Of a stretch of 52,873 bases of DNA, positions 42,143 through 52,535 are shown piece after piece (the first letter of the stretch is position 1; each line of letters starts with the position of its first letter). The position numbers were made by a program, and so were the translations under genes. Location: assembly GCA_902826225.1 (NCBI GenBank), contig CADEED010000014.1, forward strand, positions 1 to 52,873. The letters are read 5' to 3'. The notes beneath the pieces are model-generated. The model searched no databases. It saw only the letters and a list, made by a program, of their open reading frames with translations, and was not told where the DNA came from. The DNA is from an uncultured Pseudomonadota bacterium. GTDB taxonomy: Bacteria > Pseudomonadota > Gammaproteobacteria > Steroidobacterales > Steroidobacteraceae.

Positions 42143-42790
42143 CTAGGCGGCCGGCGCCGTCACGACGCTCAGCACCGCGACGAAGTGGCAAGCCACGCCC
42201 CCGAGCACGAACAGGTGCCAGACGGCGTGCGTATAGCGCCGCGACTTCCACACGTAGAAGGGCACGCCGCCGGTGTACAACAGGCCGCCGGCGATCAGCC
42301 AGCCGAGCTGCGCCGACGTGAGGCTCTCGACGAGCGGTTTCGTCGCGATGACCGCGATCCACCCCATGCCGAGGTACAGGCCGACCGACAGCTTCGGATA
42401 GCGGAAGCCGATGGTCGTCTTCGCGACCACGCCGAACAGCGCGATCGCCCACACGACGCCGAACAGCGCCCACCCCCAGGCGCCGCGCAGCGCGACGAGC
42501 GCGAACGGCGTGTAGGTCCCGGCGATCAGCAGATAGATGGCGGAATGGTCGAGCTTGCGCAGCATGGCCTTGCGCTCGGGCGACCGCGCCCAGTGGTAGA
42601 CGACCGACGTCACGAACATGCCGAGCGCCGTCACGCCGAAGACGAGCCCGGTGCCGAGCCGCCAGGGGTCGCCGAACGACACCCACGCGAGCCAGGGGAT
42701 GGCGACCGCGCAGGCGGCGATGCCGAGCCCGGCGGTCAGGGCGTGCGCGAACTCCTCGGGACGGCTGTACGGCGCGGCGGTGGCGGTCAC
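42143..42790 (-). CDS. trhA: Hemolysin III family membrane protein (PAQR fold)
   Basis: A 215-residue inner-membrane protein with seven predicted spans. Family motifs: EEFAHALTAGLGIAACAVAI at the start, SVVYHWARSPERKAMLRKLDHSAIYLL split over residues 62-88 (metal-binding His/Asp), and TGGVPFYVWKSRRYTHAVWH near the end. Despite the name, chromosomal members are linked to membrane energetics rather than haemolysis. Its stop is 5 bases from the convergent acs stop. Confidence 0.9.
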   Translation of the reverse strand: MTATAAPYSRPEEFAHALTAGLGIAACAVAIPWLAWVSFGDPWRLGTGLVFGVTALGMFVTSVVYHWARSPERKAMLRKLDHSAIYLLIAGTYTPFALVALRGAWGWALFGVVWAIALFGVVAKTTIGFRYPKLSVGLYLGMGWIAVIATKPLVESLTSAQLGWLIAGGLLYTGGVPFYVWKSRRYTHAVWHLFVLGGVACHFVAVLSVVTAPAA

Positions 42791-42800
42791 GAACCCGAGC

Positions 42801-43535
42801 TTAGCGGCTCGCGGTCTGCTTCGCGTCGGGGAATTCGGACTTGGGCAGTTGCACTTCGCCGGTCAGGATGCGCTTCAGGTAGTCCGGTGCGATCAGGTGG
42901 CAATACGTGCGTCCGCTGCCCGCGGCGCCATTGCGCACCTTGAGGTTGGCGCCCGTTCCCAGGCTCTTCGCGCGGATGCGCAGCGTGCCGCCGGCGTCCG
43001 TCTGCACCATCGTGAAGTTCTCGAGCCACTGCGCCTCGCTCGAGGCCTGTTCGTCCGGCTCGAGCATCACGGGCACGGTGCCCTTGAACGGCATCTTTTT
43101 CTTCTGACGATCTGTCAGCGTGAGCATGACGGCGTCGAGCGTGCGGCGATTGAGCCGCGCGCAAGTCGAGGCTTCACCGGCGGCGGTGGCGCCGTACTCG
43201 GCGCGGATGCGCTCCGAGCTGTGCAATTTGCAGGAGATCATGCGCGCCCTGGTGCGCTTCTCATCGGCGTAGCCGACGTACTGCAGCGTCTCGAGCGGCT
43301 TCACGGACGGCGTGGCGCGCGAGAATGCCTGGTAATCGTTCATGAGCACGTTGCGCGCGGGGACGCGCGCACTCGCGATTTCCTTCTGCGCGGCCGCGCA
43401 GTAGTCGTTCATCGCGGTGACGATCTGCGGCTTGCCGATCACGACCGCCTTGGGCTCGCTCGCGCAACCGGCCACGAGGCCCACGGCGAGACAACCGGCC
43501 CAGCCGACCGTAAGCTTCGTCAGGAATGTCTTCAT
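42801..43535 (-). CDS. Hypothetical lipoprotein
   Basis: A 244-residue exported protein. The signal peptide ends LVAGC, a good lipobox. The mature part holds several Cys (NDYCAAAQK, ISCKLHSSE, STCARLN, TYCHLI) but no motif I can name. ATG 43535 is preceded by GGGAGAGGG; an ATG 24 bases upstream would extend the basic region. Its start codon overlaps the upstream region of the divergent phosphodiesterase by only about 20 bases. Ends 10 bases before trhA starts, so the two may be co-transcribed. Confidence 0.72.
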   Translation of the reverse strand: MKTFLTKLTVGWAGCLAVGLVAGCASEPKAVVIGKPQIVTAMNDYCAAAQKEIASARVPARNVLMNDYQAFSRATPSVKPLETLQYVGYADEKRTRARMISCKLHSSERIRAEYGATAAGEASTCARLNRRTLDAVMLTLTDRQKKKMPFKGTVPVMLEPDEQASSEAQWLENFTMVQTDAGGTLRIRAKSLGTGANLKVRNGAAGSGRTYCHLIAPDYLKRILTGEVQLPKSEFPDAKQTASR

Positions 43536-43557
43536 GGCCGCCACCCTCTCCCGAAAC

Positions 43558-44691
43558 ATGCAACGCGGACGATTCTGGCTTTATGTCGTGGGCGGTTTCG
43601 CGGGCGCAGTTCTCATGATGACGAGCGCGGTCTCGGCGGCGGAGCGTCCATTTGTCATAGCGCACCGCGGCGCGAGCGGATACGTGCCCGAGCACACGTT
43701 GCCGGGCTACTTCATCGCGATTCAGCAGGGTGCGGATTACGTGGAACCCGACCTCGTGATCACGAAGGACGGCGCGCTGGTCGCGCGTCACGAAAACGAG
43801 ATCGGCGGCACCACGGATGTCGCGGCGCATCCGGAGTTCGCGGCGCGCAAGACCACGAAGCGCATCGACGGCGCGGAGGTCACCGGCTGGTTCACCGAGG
43901 ATTTCACGCTCGCGGAACTGAAGACGCTGCGCGCGCGAGAGAGGCTGCCGGATCTGCGTCGTGCGAATACGCGCTACGACGGGCAGTTCGAGATCCCGAC
44001 CTTCGATGAAGTGCTCGCCCTCGTGGCCGCCGCCGATGCACAGCGCGCCGCCGGTGCGCGCGCCGCCGGCGTTCCGCCGCCCGCCCGGATCGGCGTCTAT
44101 CCGGAGACGAAGCACCCGAGCTATTTCGCCGGCCTGGGGCTGCATTTCGACGACCGGATGCTGGAAGCCCTCGGCCGACAGGGTTATTCGAAGCGGTCGG
44201 ACCCGGTCTGCATCCAGTCCTTCGAGGTGGCCAACCTCAGGGCGCTGCGCCGCCGCACGGACCTTTCGCTGGTACAGCTCGTGGCTCCCAGTGGCCAACC
44301 CTTTGATTTCTCACTGGCGGGCGACTCGCGCAGCTACTTGAACCTCATGGACGACTCGGGCCTCCAAGAAATTGCGCAGTACGCGGATGCGATCGGCCCG
44401 CACAAATGGATGGTGGTGCAATTCGGCGAGACCCCGACCCGGGACACCGGTCTGGCCCGCCGGGCACGCGCCCACGGGCTCGGAATCCACGTCTGGACGC
44501 TGCGCGCGGAGAACGAATTCCTGCCGGTTGAACTAAGATCGGCCGGTGACGTGGCGGCGAAGGGCGACCTCAAAAGGGAAATCCACGCGCTGCTCGATGC
44601 CGGGATCACGGGGTTCTTCTCCGATCATCCCGATCTCGCCGCGCAGGCGCGCGACGAGTGGTGGTCAGACAGGATCTCACTCAGTAGATAA
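43558..44691 (+). CDS. Periplasmic glycerophosphodiester phosphodiesterase
   Basis: Hydrolyses glycerophosphodiesters to glycerol-3-phosphate plus alcohol. A signal peptide (about residues 1-30, ending [10 protein letters not shown]) precedes the GDPD barrel with the catalytic [17 protein letters not shown] and the metal-binding [20 protein letters not shown]; later [12 protein letters not shown] and the final [13 protein letters not shown] are typical of the GlpQ branch. 377 residues. I chose ATG 43558; ATG 43534 is in frame, but it overlaps the divergent lipoprotein's start codon. Confidence 0.9.
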   Translation: MQRGRFWLYVVGGFAGAVLMMTSAVSAAERPFVIAHRGASGYVPEHTLPGYFIAIQQGADYVEPDLVITKDGALVARHENEIGGTTDVAAHPEFAARKTTKRIDGAEVTGWFTEDFTLAELKTLRARERLPDLRRANTRYDGQFEIPTFDEVLALVAAADAQRAAGARAAGVPPPARIGVYPETKHPSYFAGLGLHFDDRMLEALGRQGYSKRSDPVCIQSFEVANLRALRRRTDLSLVQLVAPSGQPFDFSLAGDSRSYLNLMDDSGLQEIAQYADAIGPHKWMVVQFGETPTRDTGLARRARAHGLGIHVWTLRAENEFLPVELRSAGDVAAKGDLKREIHALLDAGITGFFSDHPDLAAQARDEWWSDRISLSR

Positions 44692-44706
44692 ACAGGGAGA
44701 ACGAAC

Positions 44707-44778
44707 ATGGTCGAACGTTGCACCAAGGCGCTCTGCGTCCTCGTCGTGATACTCCAGGTCGTCGAGTCGCTCATCTAA
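44707..44778 (+). CDS. 23-residue hydrophobic small protein
   Basis: A short ORF directly after the phosphodiesterase gene with an excellent ribosome site (AGGGAGAACGAAC before ATG). It encodes [10 protein letters not shown] followed by a hydrophobic stretch (VLVVILQVV) and ESLI, the size and composition of a single-span membrane microprotein. Its stop is 5 bases before the VOC gene's TTG, which has no ribosome site of its own, so it may act as a coupling leader. Confidence 0.5.
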   Translation: MVERCTKALCVLVVILQVVESLI

Positions 44779-45168
44779 CCTGCTTGCCCCAGCCGTTCCA
44801 CCTCGCCATCCCGGTGCATGACCTCGCCGCCGCGCGAGGTTTCTACGGCGAGGTCTTCGGTTGCCCGGAAGGTCGCAGTTCCGCCGAGTGGGTGGACTTC
44901 GATTTCTTCGGGCACCAGGTCGTCGCGCACCTCGATCCTGCCCGCAAGCCGCGCGTCCATCACAACGAGGTGGACGGGCGCGACGTGCCCGTGCCCCACT
45001 TCGGCGTCGTGATGGAGTGGGGAAGCTGGCAGGCGCTCGCCCAACGTCTACGCGAGCGCGGCACCCGTTTCGAGATCGAGCCCGGCATCCGCTTCGCCGG
45101 GCAGGTGGGCGAGCAGGCGACGATGTTCCTCTACGATCCGTCCGGCAACGCGCTCGAGTTCAAGGCGT

Positions 45169-47349
<2,181 letters not shown>

Positions 47350-47354
47350 CCCGC

Positions 47355-47360
47355 TACACT
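47355..47360 (+). promoter_or_regulatory. -10 box for the cupin gene
   Basis: TACACT followed by CGCATCC, 30 bases before the ATG at 47390, within the 40-base divergent gap. No clear -35, which would lie inside the CoA-transferase gene. Confidence 0.35.
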
Positions 47361-47389
47361 CGCATCCGCCATCCCGAGGGTCAATCCAC

Positions 47390-47872
47390 ATGCCGCTGAA
47401 GAAACCCGCGCTCGATCCGTTGACGGTGCCCGCGCGCAGCACGTCCGGATACCCCGAGCCGTACCGGTCACGCGTACTGCCGCGGGAGAAACGCGCCTTG
47501 GGCGATGCGCTCGGACTCAGGAAGATCGGCATCAACCAGACGACGTTGCCGCCCGGGAAGGAATCGTCGATGCGCCACTGGCACACGCACGAAGAAGAAT
47601 TCGTCTACGTGCTGTCGGGCGAAGTGGTTCTGCGGACGGATGCGGGAGAGCAGCTGCTGACCGCGGGCACGTGCGCGGCGTTCCTGCCATCGGCGGACGG
47701 CAAGACGGGCGACGGCCACCAGCTCATCAACCGGGGAAAAGTGCCGGCGATCTACCTGGAGGTCAGCAACCGCGACCCGGCCGATGGCGCCCAGTATCCC
47801 GATGACGATCTGCTCTTCCACGGCGTGAACGCCGCGGTGAGGTTCACGCGCAAGGACGGCAGCCCGTTCTGA
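47390..47872 (+). CDS. Cupin domain protein
   Basis: A 160-residue soluble cupin. Motif 1 is MRHWHTHEEEFVYVLSGEVV (His, His, Glu) and motif 2 is GDGHQLINRGK (His). The N-terminal PARSTSGYPEPYRSRVLPRE and the YLEVSNRD ending are typical of a widespread single-cupin family of unknown substrate. ATG 47390 follows CCGAGGGTCAATCC. Divergent from the CoA-transferase gene with only 40 bases between start codons. Confidence 0.85.
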   Translation: MPLKKPALDPLTVPARSTSGYPEPYRSRVLPREKRALGDALGLRKIGINQTTLPPGKESSMRHWHTHEEEFVYVLSGEVVLRTDAGEQLLTAGTCAAFLPSADGKTGDGHQLINRGKVPAIYLEVSNRDPADGAQYPDDDLLFHGVNAAVRFTRKDGSPF

Positions 47873-47887
47873 GCCGCGGCCGGCCGG

Positions 47888-48445
47888 TCAATGCAGGGTC
47901 GGGCGGTCCTGCGCGAGCGCGCGATCGGCGGGGATCACGGTCGCTTCACCCTGCAGCGGCGGCGCGCGCCACAGCAGGAACCGCTGGTTCACCGGCGACG
48001 ACATCGCGTTCGTGATGTTGCGATGATCGAAGCCGGGTAGTTTGCCCAGGTGCGCGAGCAGGTCGTGCCGCGTCGCGAGGCCCTGGCCGACGAGCACGCC
48101 GGACTTGCCCGTGCCCGCGAGGACATAGACGTACTCCTCGCTCGAGTTCACGCCCTGCATCACCACGATCGACACTTCCCTGAGGTCGCTCCAGCGCACG
48201 TACTCGCTGTCGCCGCGCGCGAGCTTGCGCAGCACGCCTTCGTCGGTGATCTGCAGCTCCTCGCCGCGCTTGCGCAGCTCCCACGTGAGCAGCAGCGGCT
48301 CCAGCAGGAACACGCCGAACACCGTGAGCGCGATGCCGGGCATGAACCAGCTCGTGTGTCCCGCCCACGCGGGATAGAACGACAACAGCGCGACGGCGAG
48401 CGCGATGCCCATCCAGACTCGCCGCATCGAGCTCGACATGGCCAT
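47888..48445 (-). CDS. Hypothetical two-span membrane protein
   Basis: A 185-residue protein with two transmembrane helices near the N-terminus (VWMGIALAVALLSFYPAWAG and MPGIALTVFGVFLLEPLLL) and a cytosolic domain with alternating beta strands (ELQITDEGVLRKLARGDSEY, VRWSDLREVSIVVMQG), which resembles a membrane-attached PH-like domain. Not otherwise recognised. Its ATG abuts the YceI stop (TAGATG), so it is the third gene of the cytochrome b561-YceI group. Confidence 0.72.
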   Translation of the reverse strand: MAMSSSMRRVWMGIALAVALLSFYPAWAGHTSWFMPGIALTVFGVFLLEPLLLTWELRKRGEELQITDEGVLRKLARGDSEYVRWSDLREVSIVVMQGVNSSEEYVYVLAGTGKSGVLVGQGLATRHDLLAHLGKLPGFDHRNITNAMSSPVNQRFLLWRAPPLQGEATVIPADRALAQDRPTLH

Positions 48446-49060
48446 CTATTTCGCCTTGACGAGCGAGACCTTGTACGTGAGCTTGATCTCGTCGCCCACG
48501 GATTCCGTCGACTTCCAGTCGCCCTGGCCGACGCCGTAGTCCAGCCGCCTGATGGCCGTGGCGCCCGCCAGCTCGAGTCCACTGGCGGCGGGCTTGATCG
48601 TCAGCGGCAGGCGCAGATCCCTCGTGACATCCCGCAGCGTGAGCTTCCCCACGGCCTCAACGCCACTCGCTGTCTTCTCCAGCGAGCGCGCGACGAACGT
48701 CGCGGTCGGATGTTTCTGCGAATCGAGCAGGTCGGCGCTCTTGAGCGTCGTGTCGCGATCCGCGTCCTGCGTGTCGATGGAGTCGATCTGCACCGTGACG
48801 TTCAGCGAGCTCGCGGCGAGATTCTTCTCGTCGTAGTTCAGCACGGTGGAAAACTTCTTGAATGAACCTTCGCTGGCGGCACCGGCCTGGTCGAAGCCGA
48901 ACACCAGGCTGCTGCCCGCGGCGGACTGCACGTACTTCGTCGCGGCGACGGCCGTGGTGCCTTTCGGCGCGCCGGCCAGCATGGCGGCGGGCTTGTCGGC
49001 CGCGATCGCGGTACCGGCGAGCGACAGCGTGGCGAGGATGACGATGGGGTAGTTGGACAT
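48446..49060 (-). CDS. YceI family periplasmic protein
   Basis: A 204-residue exported lipocalin-like protein of the YceI family, which binds polyisoprenoid or similar lipids. Signal peptide ends near TAIA-ADKPA. Family features: SLVFGFDQAGAASEGSFKKF, NVTVQIDSIDTQDADRD, LLDSQKHPTATFVA and VGKLTLRDVTRDLRLPL. ATG 49060 was chosen over a frame open to 49165 because it begins the signal peptide. Encoded 5 bases after cytochrome b561, a frequent pairing. Confidence 0.9.
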   Translation of the reverse strand: MSNYPIVILATLSLAGTAIAADKPAAMLAGAPKGTTAVAATKYVQSAAGSSLVFGFDQAGAASEGSFKKFSTVLNYDEKNLAASSLNVTVQIDSIDTQDADRDTTLKSADLLDSQKHPTATFVARSLEKTASGVEAVGKLTLRDVTRDLRLPLTIKPAASGLELAGATAIRRLDYGVGQGDWKSTESVGDEIKLTYKVSLVKAK

Positions 49061-49065
49061 GGGTC

Positions 49066-49620
49066 TCACTTGACGCCGCCGAAGGGCAGCATGCGTTTCA
49101 ATACGTCGTTGCGATCGATGAAGTGGTGCTTGAGTGCGCCCAGCACGTGCAGCAGCGCGACGCACACGAGCGCGGCGAACAGCAGGCCATGGGCGTCATG
49201 CATGAGCTCGTAGGTACCGCGATCCGGTTTGACGAGATCGGGGAGTTGCACGGCGTTGAACCAGCTCACCGGGAAATTGCGGGCGGACGACATCATCCAG
49301 CCGGACAGCGGCACCGCGAAGATGAGCGCGTACAGGAGGAAGTGCGAGAACCCGGCGAGCACGCGCTCCCAGGCCTTCGCGACACCCGCGAGCGAGGGAA
49401 CGGGATTCAGCCAGCGCCACACCAACCGGATGATGGCGAGCGCGAGGATGGTGATGCCGAACGATTTGTGCCAGCCGAGCGCCGCGATCTTTGCGGGGCC
49501 GAGGGGCAGGGCATCCGCGCGCGACGCGATGAACCACTGGTTGATGATGAGGAGCACGATGAGCCAGTGGAGCGACTTCGAGAGCGTGCCCCAGGCGCGG
49601 GTGGTGTTGCGGAAAGTCAT
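49066..49620 (-). CDS. Cytochrome b561
   Basis: A 184-residue di-haem inner-membrane cytochrome. Four spans: SLHWLIVLLIINQWFIASR, ALGWHKSFGITILALAIIRL, GFSHFLLYALIFAVPLSGWM and AHGLLFAALVCVALLHVLGA. The haem-ligating His are in LHWL, GWHKS, HDAHG and LLHVLGALKHHF. It likely moves electrons from quinol to a periplasmic acceptor. First gene of the b561-YceI-membrane protein group; divergent from the second YceI-like gene with a 38-base gap. Confidence 0.93.
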   Translation of the reverse strand: MTFRNTTRAWGTLSKSLHWLIVLLIINQWFIASRADALPLGPAKIAALGWHKSFGITILALAIIRLVWRWLNPVPSLAGVAKAWERVLAGFSHFLLYALIFAVPLSGWMMSSARNFPVSWFNAVQLPDLVKPDRGTYELMHDAHGLLFAALVCVALLHVLGALKHHFIDRNDVLKRMLPFGGVK

Positions 49621-49658
49621 GTCGTTAAGCTATCCGCCGGACTGAAGGGGGTCAAAAG

Positions 49659-50390
49659 ATGAGTACATTCGAGACGTGTCGCAGGTTCCCGGACCGGTTC
49701 CTCGCCCCCCTGGTGGCGAGCGGCGTGTTGTGGGGGCTGGCGGGATGCCAGACAACCCCTCCCAAGGAGATCTTGCCTCCGGAAGCGGGGCGCCCGCTGG
49801 AATTCGCCATTCCCGCGAACTCGGCCGAATACCGGGTCATACCCGCGGAGTCGCTGCTGCAGATCCTGGTGTACCGCGGCGGCGCGATGGCACGCCTCGG
49901 TCATAACCACGTCATCGCATCGCACTCGCTTATCGGGTCGGTCTACGTCACGGAAGACCCGCTGCGGACCCGCTTCGATGTTCGCCTGCCGGTGAACGAG
50001 CTCACCGTCGACGAACCTGAGCAGCGCGAGAAGGCGGGCGCCGATTTCCCGCCGGGCGTTCCCGAGAACGCCCGCACCGGCACCCGCACCAATCTGCTGT
50101 CGGAGCCGCTGCTCGATGGCGCGAATTTTCCGGACATCCGGCTGCGAGCCGTGGACGTCAGCGCGGCGGGGGAGGGCTACGACCTCACCGTCGAGGTCAC
50201 GATCAAGGACCAGGTGCGGATCGTGCACGCGCCCGCGCGGGTCGAGCGCGCCAGCGGCCGGATCCGGGCGACCGGCGAGTTCCCGCTGAAGCAATCCGAG
50301 CTGGGGTTGAAGCCCTTCAGCGTTGCGATGGGCACGCTGACCGTGCTCGACGACATGAAGGTGCGCTTCGAGGTCGTCGCGGGTAGCTAG
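49659..50390 (+). CDS. YceI-like lipoprotein
   Basis: A 243-residue exported protein. The hydrophobic segment ends GLAGC, a lipobox. The mature part has the YceI pattern in shortened form (QILVYRGGAMARLGHNHVIA, SEPLLDGANFPDIRLRAVDV, GEFPLKQSELGLKPFSVAMG). The LGHNH motif is shared by YceI proteins that lack the long hydrophobic groove. ATG 49659 is preceded by AGGGGGTCAAAAG. Divergent from the b561-YceI operon, so both YceI types probably serve the same envelope process. Confidence 0.82.
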   Translation: MSTFETCRRFPDRFLAPLVASGVLWGLAGCQTTPPKEILPPEAGRPLEFAIPANSAEYRVIPAESLLQILVYRGGAMARLGHNHVIASHSLIGSVYVTEDPLRTRFDVRLPVNELTVDEPEQREKAGADFPPGVPENARTGTRTNLLSEPLLDGANFPDIRLRAVDVSAAGEGYDLTVEVTIKDQVRIVHAPARVERASGRIRATGEFPLKQSELGLKPFSVAMGTLTVLDDMKVRFEVVAGS

Positions 50391-50397
50391 ATCGAAT

Positions 50398-50421
50398 CCC
50401 CGGGCCGGATGCCCGGGGTTT
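50398..50421 (+). terminator. Terminator of the YceI-like lipoprotein gene
   Basis: An 8-bp GC stem (CCCCGGGC at 50398 with GCCCGGGG at 50411) and a 5-base loop, followed by TT-TCC, just past the stop codon and before the convergent S46 gene. Confidence 0.6.
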
Positions 50422-50440
50422 CCGCTGGCCCCGTTCCTGG

Positions 50441-52480
50441 CTACCTCTTCGCGGTGAGTTCCTTCATCAACGCATCCGCGCCGTAAACCTTCGTCATCGC
50501 TTCCTTGATGATGGCGGGGTGCACGGCGACCGCGCGGTTCTTCTCGGTGTCGAACCAATACGAACCCGAGATCGAGTGGATGTTGCCATCGAACAGCAGG
50601 CCGACCACTTCACCCTTCGCGCTGATGAGCGGGCTGCCCGAATTGCCGCCGACGATGTCGCTGTTGGTCGCGAGATTGAACGGCGTGTTCATGTCGAGCT
50701 TCGTCTTGACCTTCTCCCAGCTGTCCGGGATGCGGAACGGATCCGCGCCGGTGGCGCGCTCGAACGCGCGCGACAGCCGCGTGAACGGCTCGACGGGCGT
50801 CCCATTCTCGACCCACGCGCCCACCGTGCCCCAGTTGAGGCGCAGCGTGAACGTCGCGTCCGGATACACGCTGGTGCCGAGCTTCGCGAAGCGTATCTTC
50901 GCGATCTTCTCCTGCGCGATGCGCACCGGCGCCTCGACGCCGTCCTCGTACGTCTTGCGCAGCTCGCGCGCCGCGGGCTCGATGTCGCGCGCGAGCGCGA
51001 TCATGGGATCGGTCGATGTGCCGATCGCGGCCGAGCCGCCTTCCCACAGCTTCTTGCGTTCCGCCGGATCGCTCAGCTTCGTCGTGGTGACGAGCCGCTT
51101 GGCGAGTTCCTGCGGGCCCTCTTTCGAGAGGATCTTGCGCACGACCGGGTGATCCGGCCCTAACCACTCGCGCATGCGCTCGAGGCCCTGCGCGAGGCGC
51201 AGTTCTTCGAGTTCCGGGTAGACCGGCACGTTGGCGTTGAGCTGCTGCTGGATGCGCGGCAGCGCCCCGTCGGTGTATTCGCGGAACCGCTCGGTATTCG
51301 GCTTCTCGCGCTCGGCCGCACCGCGCACGAGCGTGCGCGCGTAGTTCACCAGCCGGCCCTGGAAACCGGCCCCGGCCTCGATCCACGTGTACCGCACGGA
51401 AATGCCGCGTTCGACGGCGAGCGCCGCTTCGACGTCCTTCCACGGATCGCCGCTCGTCAGGCCCTGGCGCAGCGCGGCCTCGTCGGCCGCCTTGCGCTCG
51501 AGCAGCGCGTCCTCGTGCAATGCGTCGAGTTGCTTGCGGCGGACCTTGATGCTGTTCTCGATGCCGTTCAGCAGGTCGGCCGCGATGCGCTCGTTCGTCG
51601 GGTTCTCTTCCGAGAACTGGATGAGGCGGCCGCGGATCTCCGAGTAGCGGAGCAGCCACTGCGGCAGATCCACATTGCGCTTTTCCTTGAGCTGCGCGAG
51701 CGTGAGCAGGCGGTCCGTGGAACCGGGGTGACCGGACACGAACACCGGGTCGCCCGCCTGCGGACCCGCGAAGTTCATCTTGAGGAAGTTCGCGGGTTTC
51801 GCCGGCTTGCCGTCCTCGTAGGCGCGCAGGATGCCCATGTCGAGGCACCAGCGCGGATACTGGAAGTTGTCCGGGTCGCCGCCGTACGCAGCGATGCCGG
51901 ATTCCGGCGCGAACGCGATGCGCACGTCCGTGTAGCGCTTGTACTTGTAGAGCCAGTACTGGCCGCCTTCGTACAGCGTGACGCTCTGGCACTTGAGCTT
52001 GGACGACGCCTCGCACTCCTGTTCGAGCTGCGTGAGCGTGGCCTTGCGCGTCTCGTTCGCGGCCTTCTCGTCCTTGCCCGCGGTCGCGGCACCGATCTTG
52101 CCGGTGATGTCTTCCATCTGCGAGAGGACGTCGACGACCTGCGTCTGGCACTTCTTCTCTTCTTCGCGCGTCTTCGCGAGAAAGCCGTCCTCGACGTAAC
52201 TCTTGTCCTTCGACGACAGCTCCGCGAGGCAGCCCTCGATGCAGTGGTGGTTCGTGAGGATCAGGCCGTCACCCGACACGAACGTGCCCGTGCAGTTCGA
52301 GAGCCGGACCGTGGCCGTACGGACCCGATCGAGCCAGGCCTGGTCGAGCGTCGTCTTGAGCGCGCCGTTGGCCTTGTCGAGCGGAAAGCCGTGGAAGGTC
52401 CACATGCCTTCGTCCGCGAACGCCTGCGAGCAAAGCACCACCGTCACCGCGGCCGCAGCCGCGCAAGTCCATCGAGCCAT
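50441..52480 (-). CDS. S46 family dipeptidyl peptidase
   Basis: A 679-residue periplasmic serine exopeptidase that releases dipeptides. Signal peptide about residues 1-22 (ends SQAFA-DEGMW). The chymotrypsin-like halves are visible: LSNCTGTFVSGDGLILTNHH with the catalytic His region and GGNSGSPLISAKGEVVGLLF with the catalytic Ser. The FDGN that follows has Gly where acid-specific DPP11 enzymes carry Arg, so a DPP7-like preference for hydrophobic P1 residues is more likely. ATG 52480 has GGAGA upstream; the frame to 52621 lacks similarity. Confidence 0.92.
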   Translation of the reverse strand: MARWTCAAAAAVTVVLCSQAFADEGMWTFHGFPLDKANGALKTTLDQAWLDRVRTATVRLSNCTGTFVSGDGLILTNHHCIEGCLAELSSKDKSYVEDGFLAKTREEEKKCQTQVVDVLSQMEDITGKIGAATAGKDEKAANETRKATLTQLEQECEASSKLKCQSVTLYEGGQYWLYKYKRYTDVRIAFAPESGIAAYGGDPDNFQYPRWCLDMGILRAYEDGKPAKPANFLKMNFAGPQAGDPVFVSGHPGSTDRLLTLAQLKEKRNVDLPQWLLRYSEIRGRLIQFSEENPTNERIAADLLNGIENSIKVRRKQLDALHEDALLERKAADEAALRQGLTSGDPWKDVEAALAVERGISVRYTWIEAGAGFQGRLVNYARTLVRGAAEREKPNTERFREYTDGALPRIQQQLNANVPVYPELEELRLAQGLERMREWLGPDHPVVRKILSKEGPQELAKRLVTTTKLSDPAERKKLWEGGSAAIGTSTDPMIALARDIEPAARELRKTYEDGVEAPVRIAQEKIAKIRFAKLGTSVYPDATFTLRLNWGTVGAWVENGTPVEPFTRLSRAFERATGADPFRIPDSWEKVKTKLDMNTPFNLATNSDIVGGNSGSPLISAKGEVVGLLFDGNIHSISGSYWFDTEKNRAVAVHPAIIKEAMTKVYGADALMKELTAKR

Positions 52481-52535
52481 GGGAAATTCTCCGGATTTGG
52501 ATGGCGCGATTATCCCCACAATCGGCCGCGCGCGC

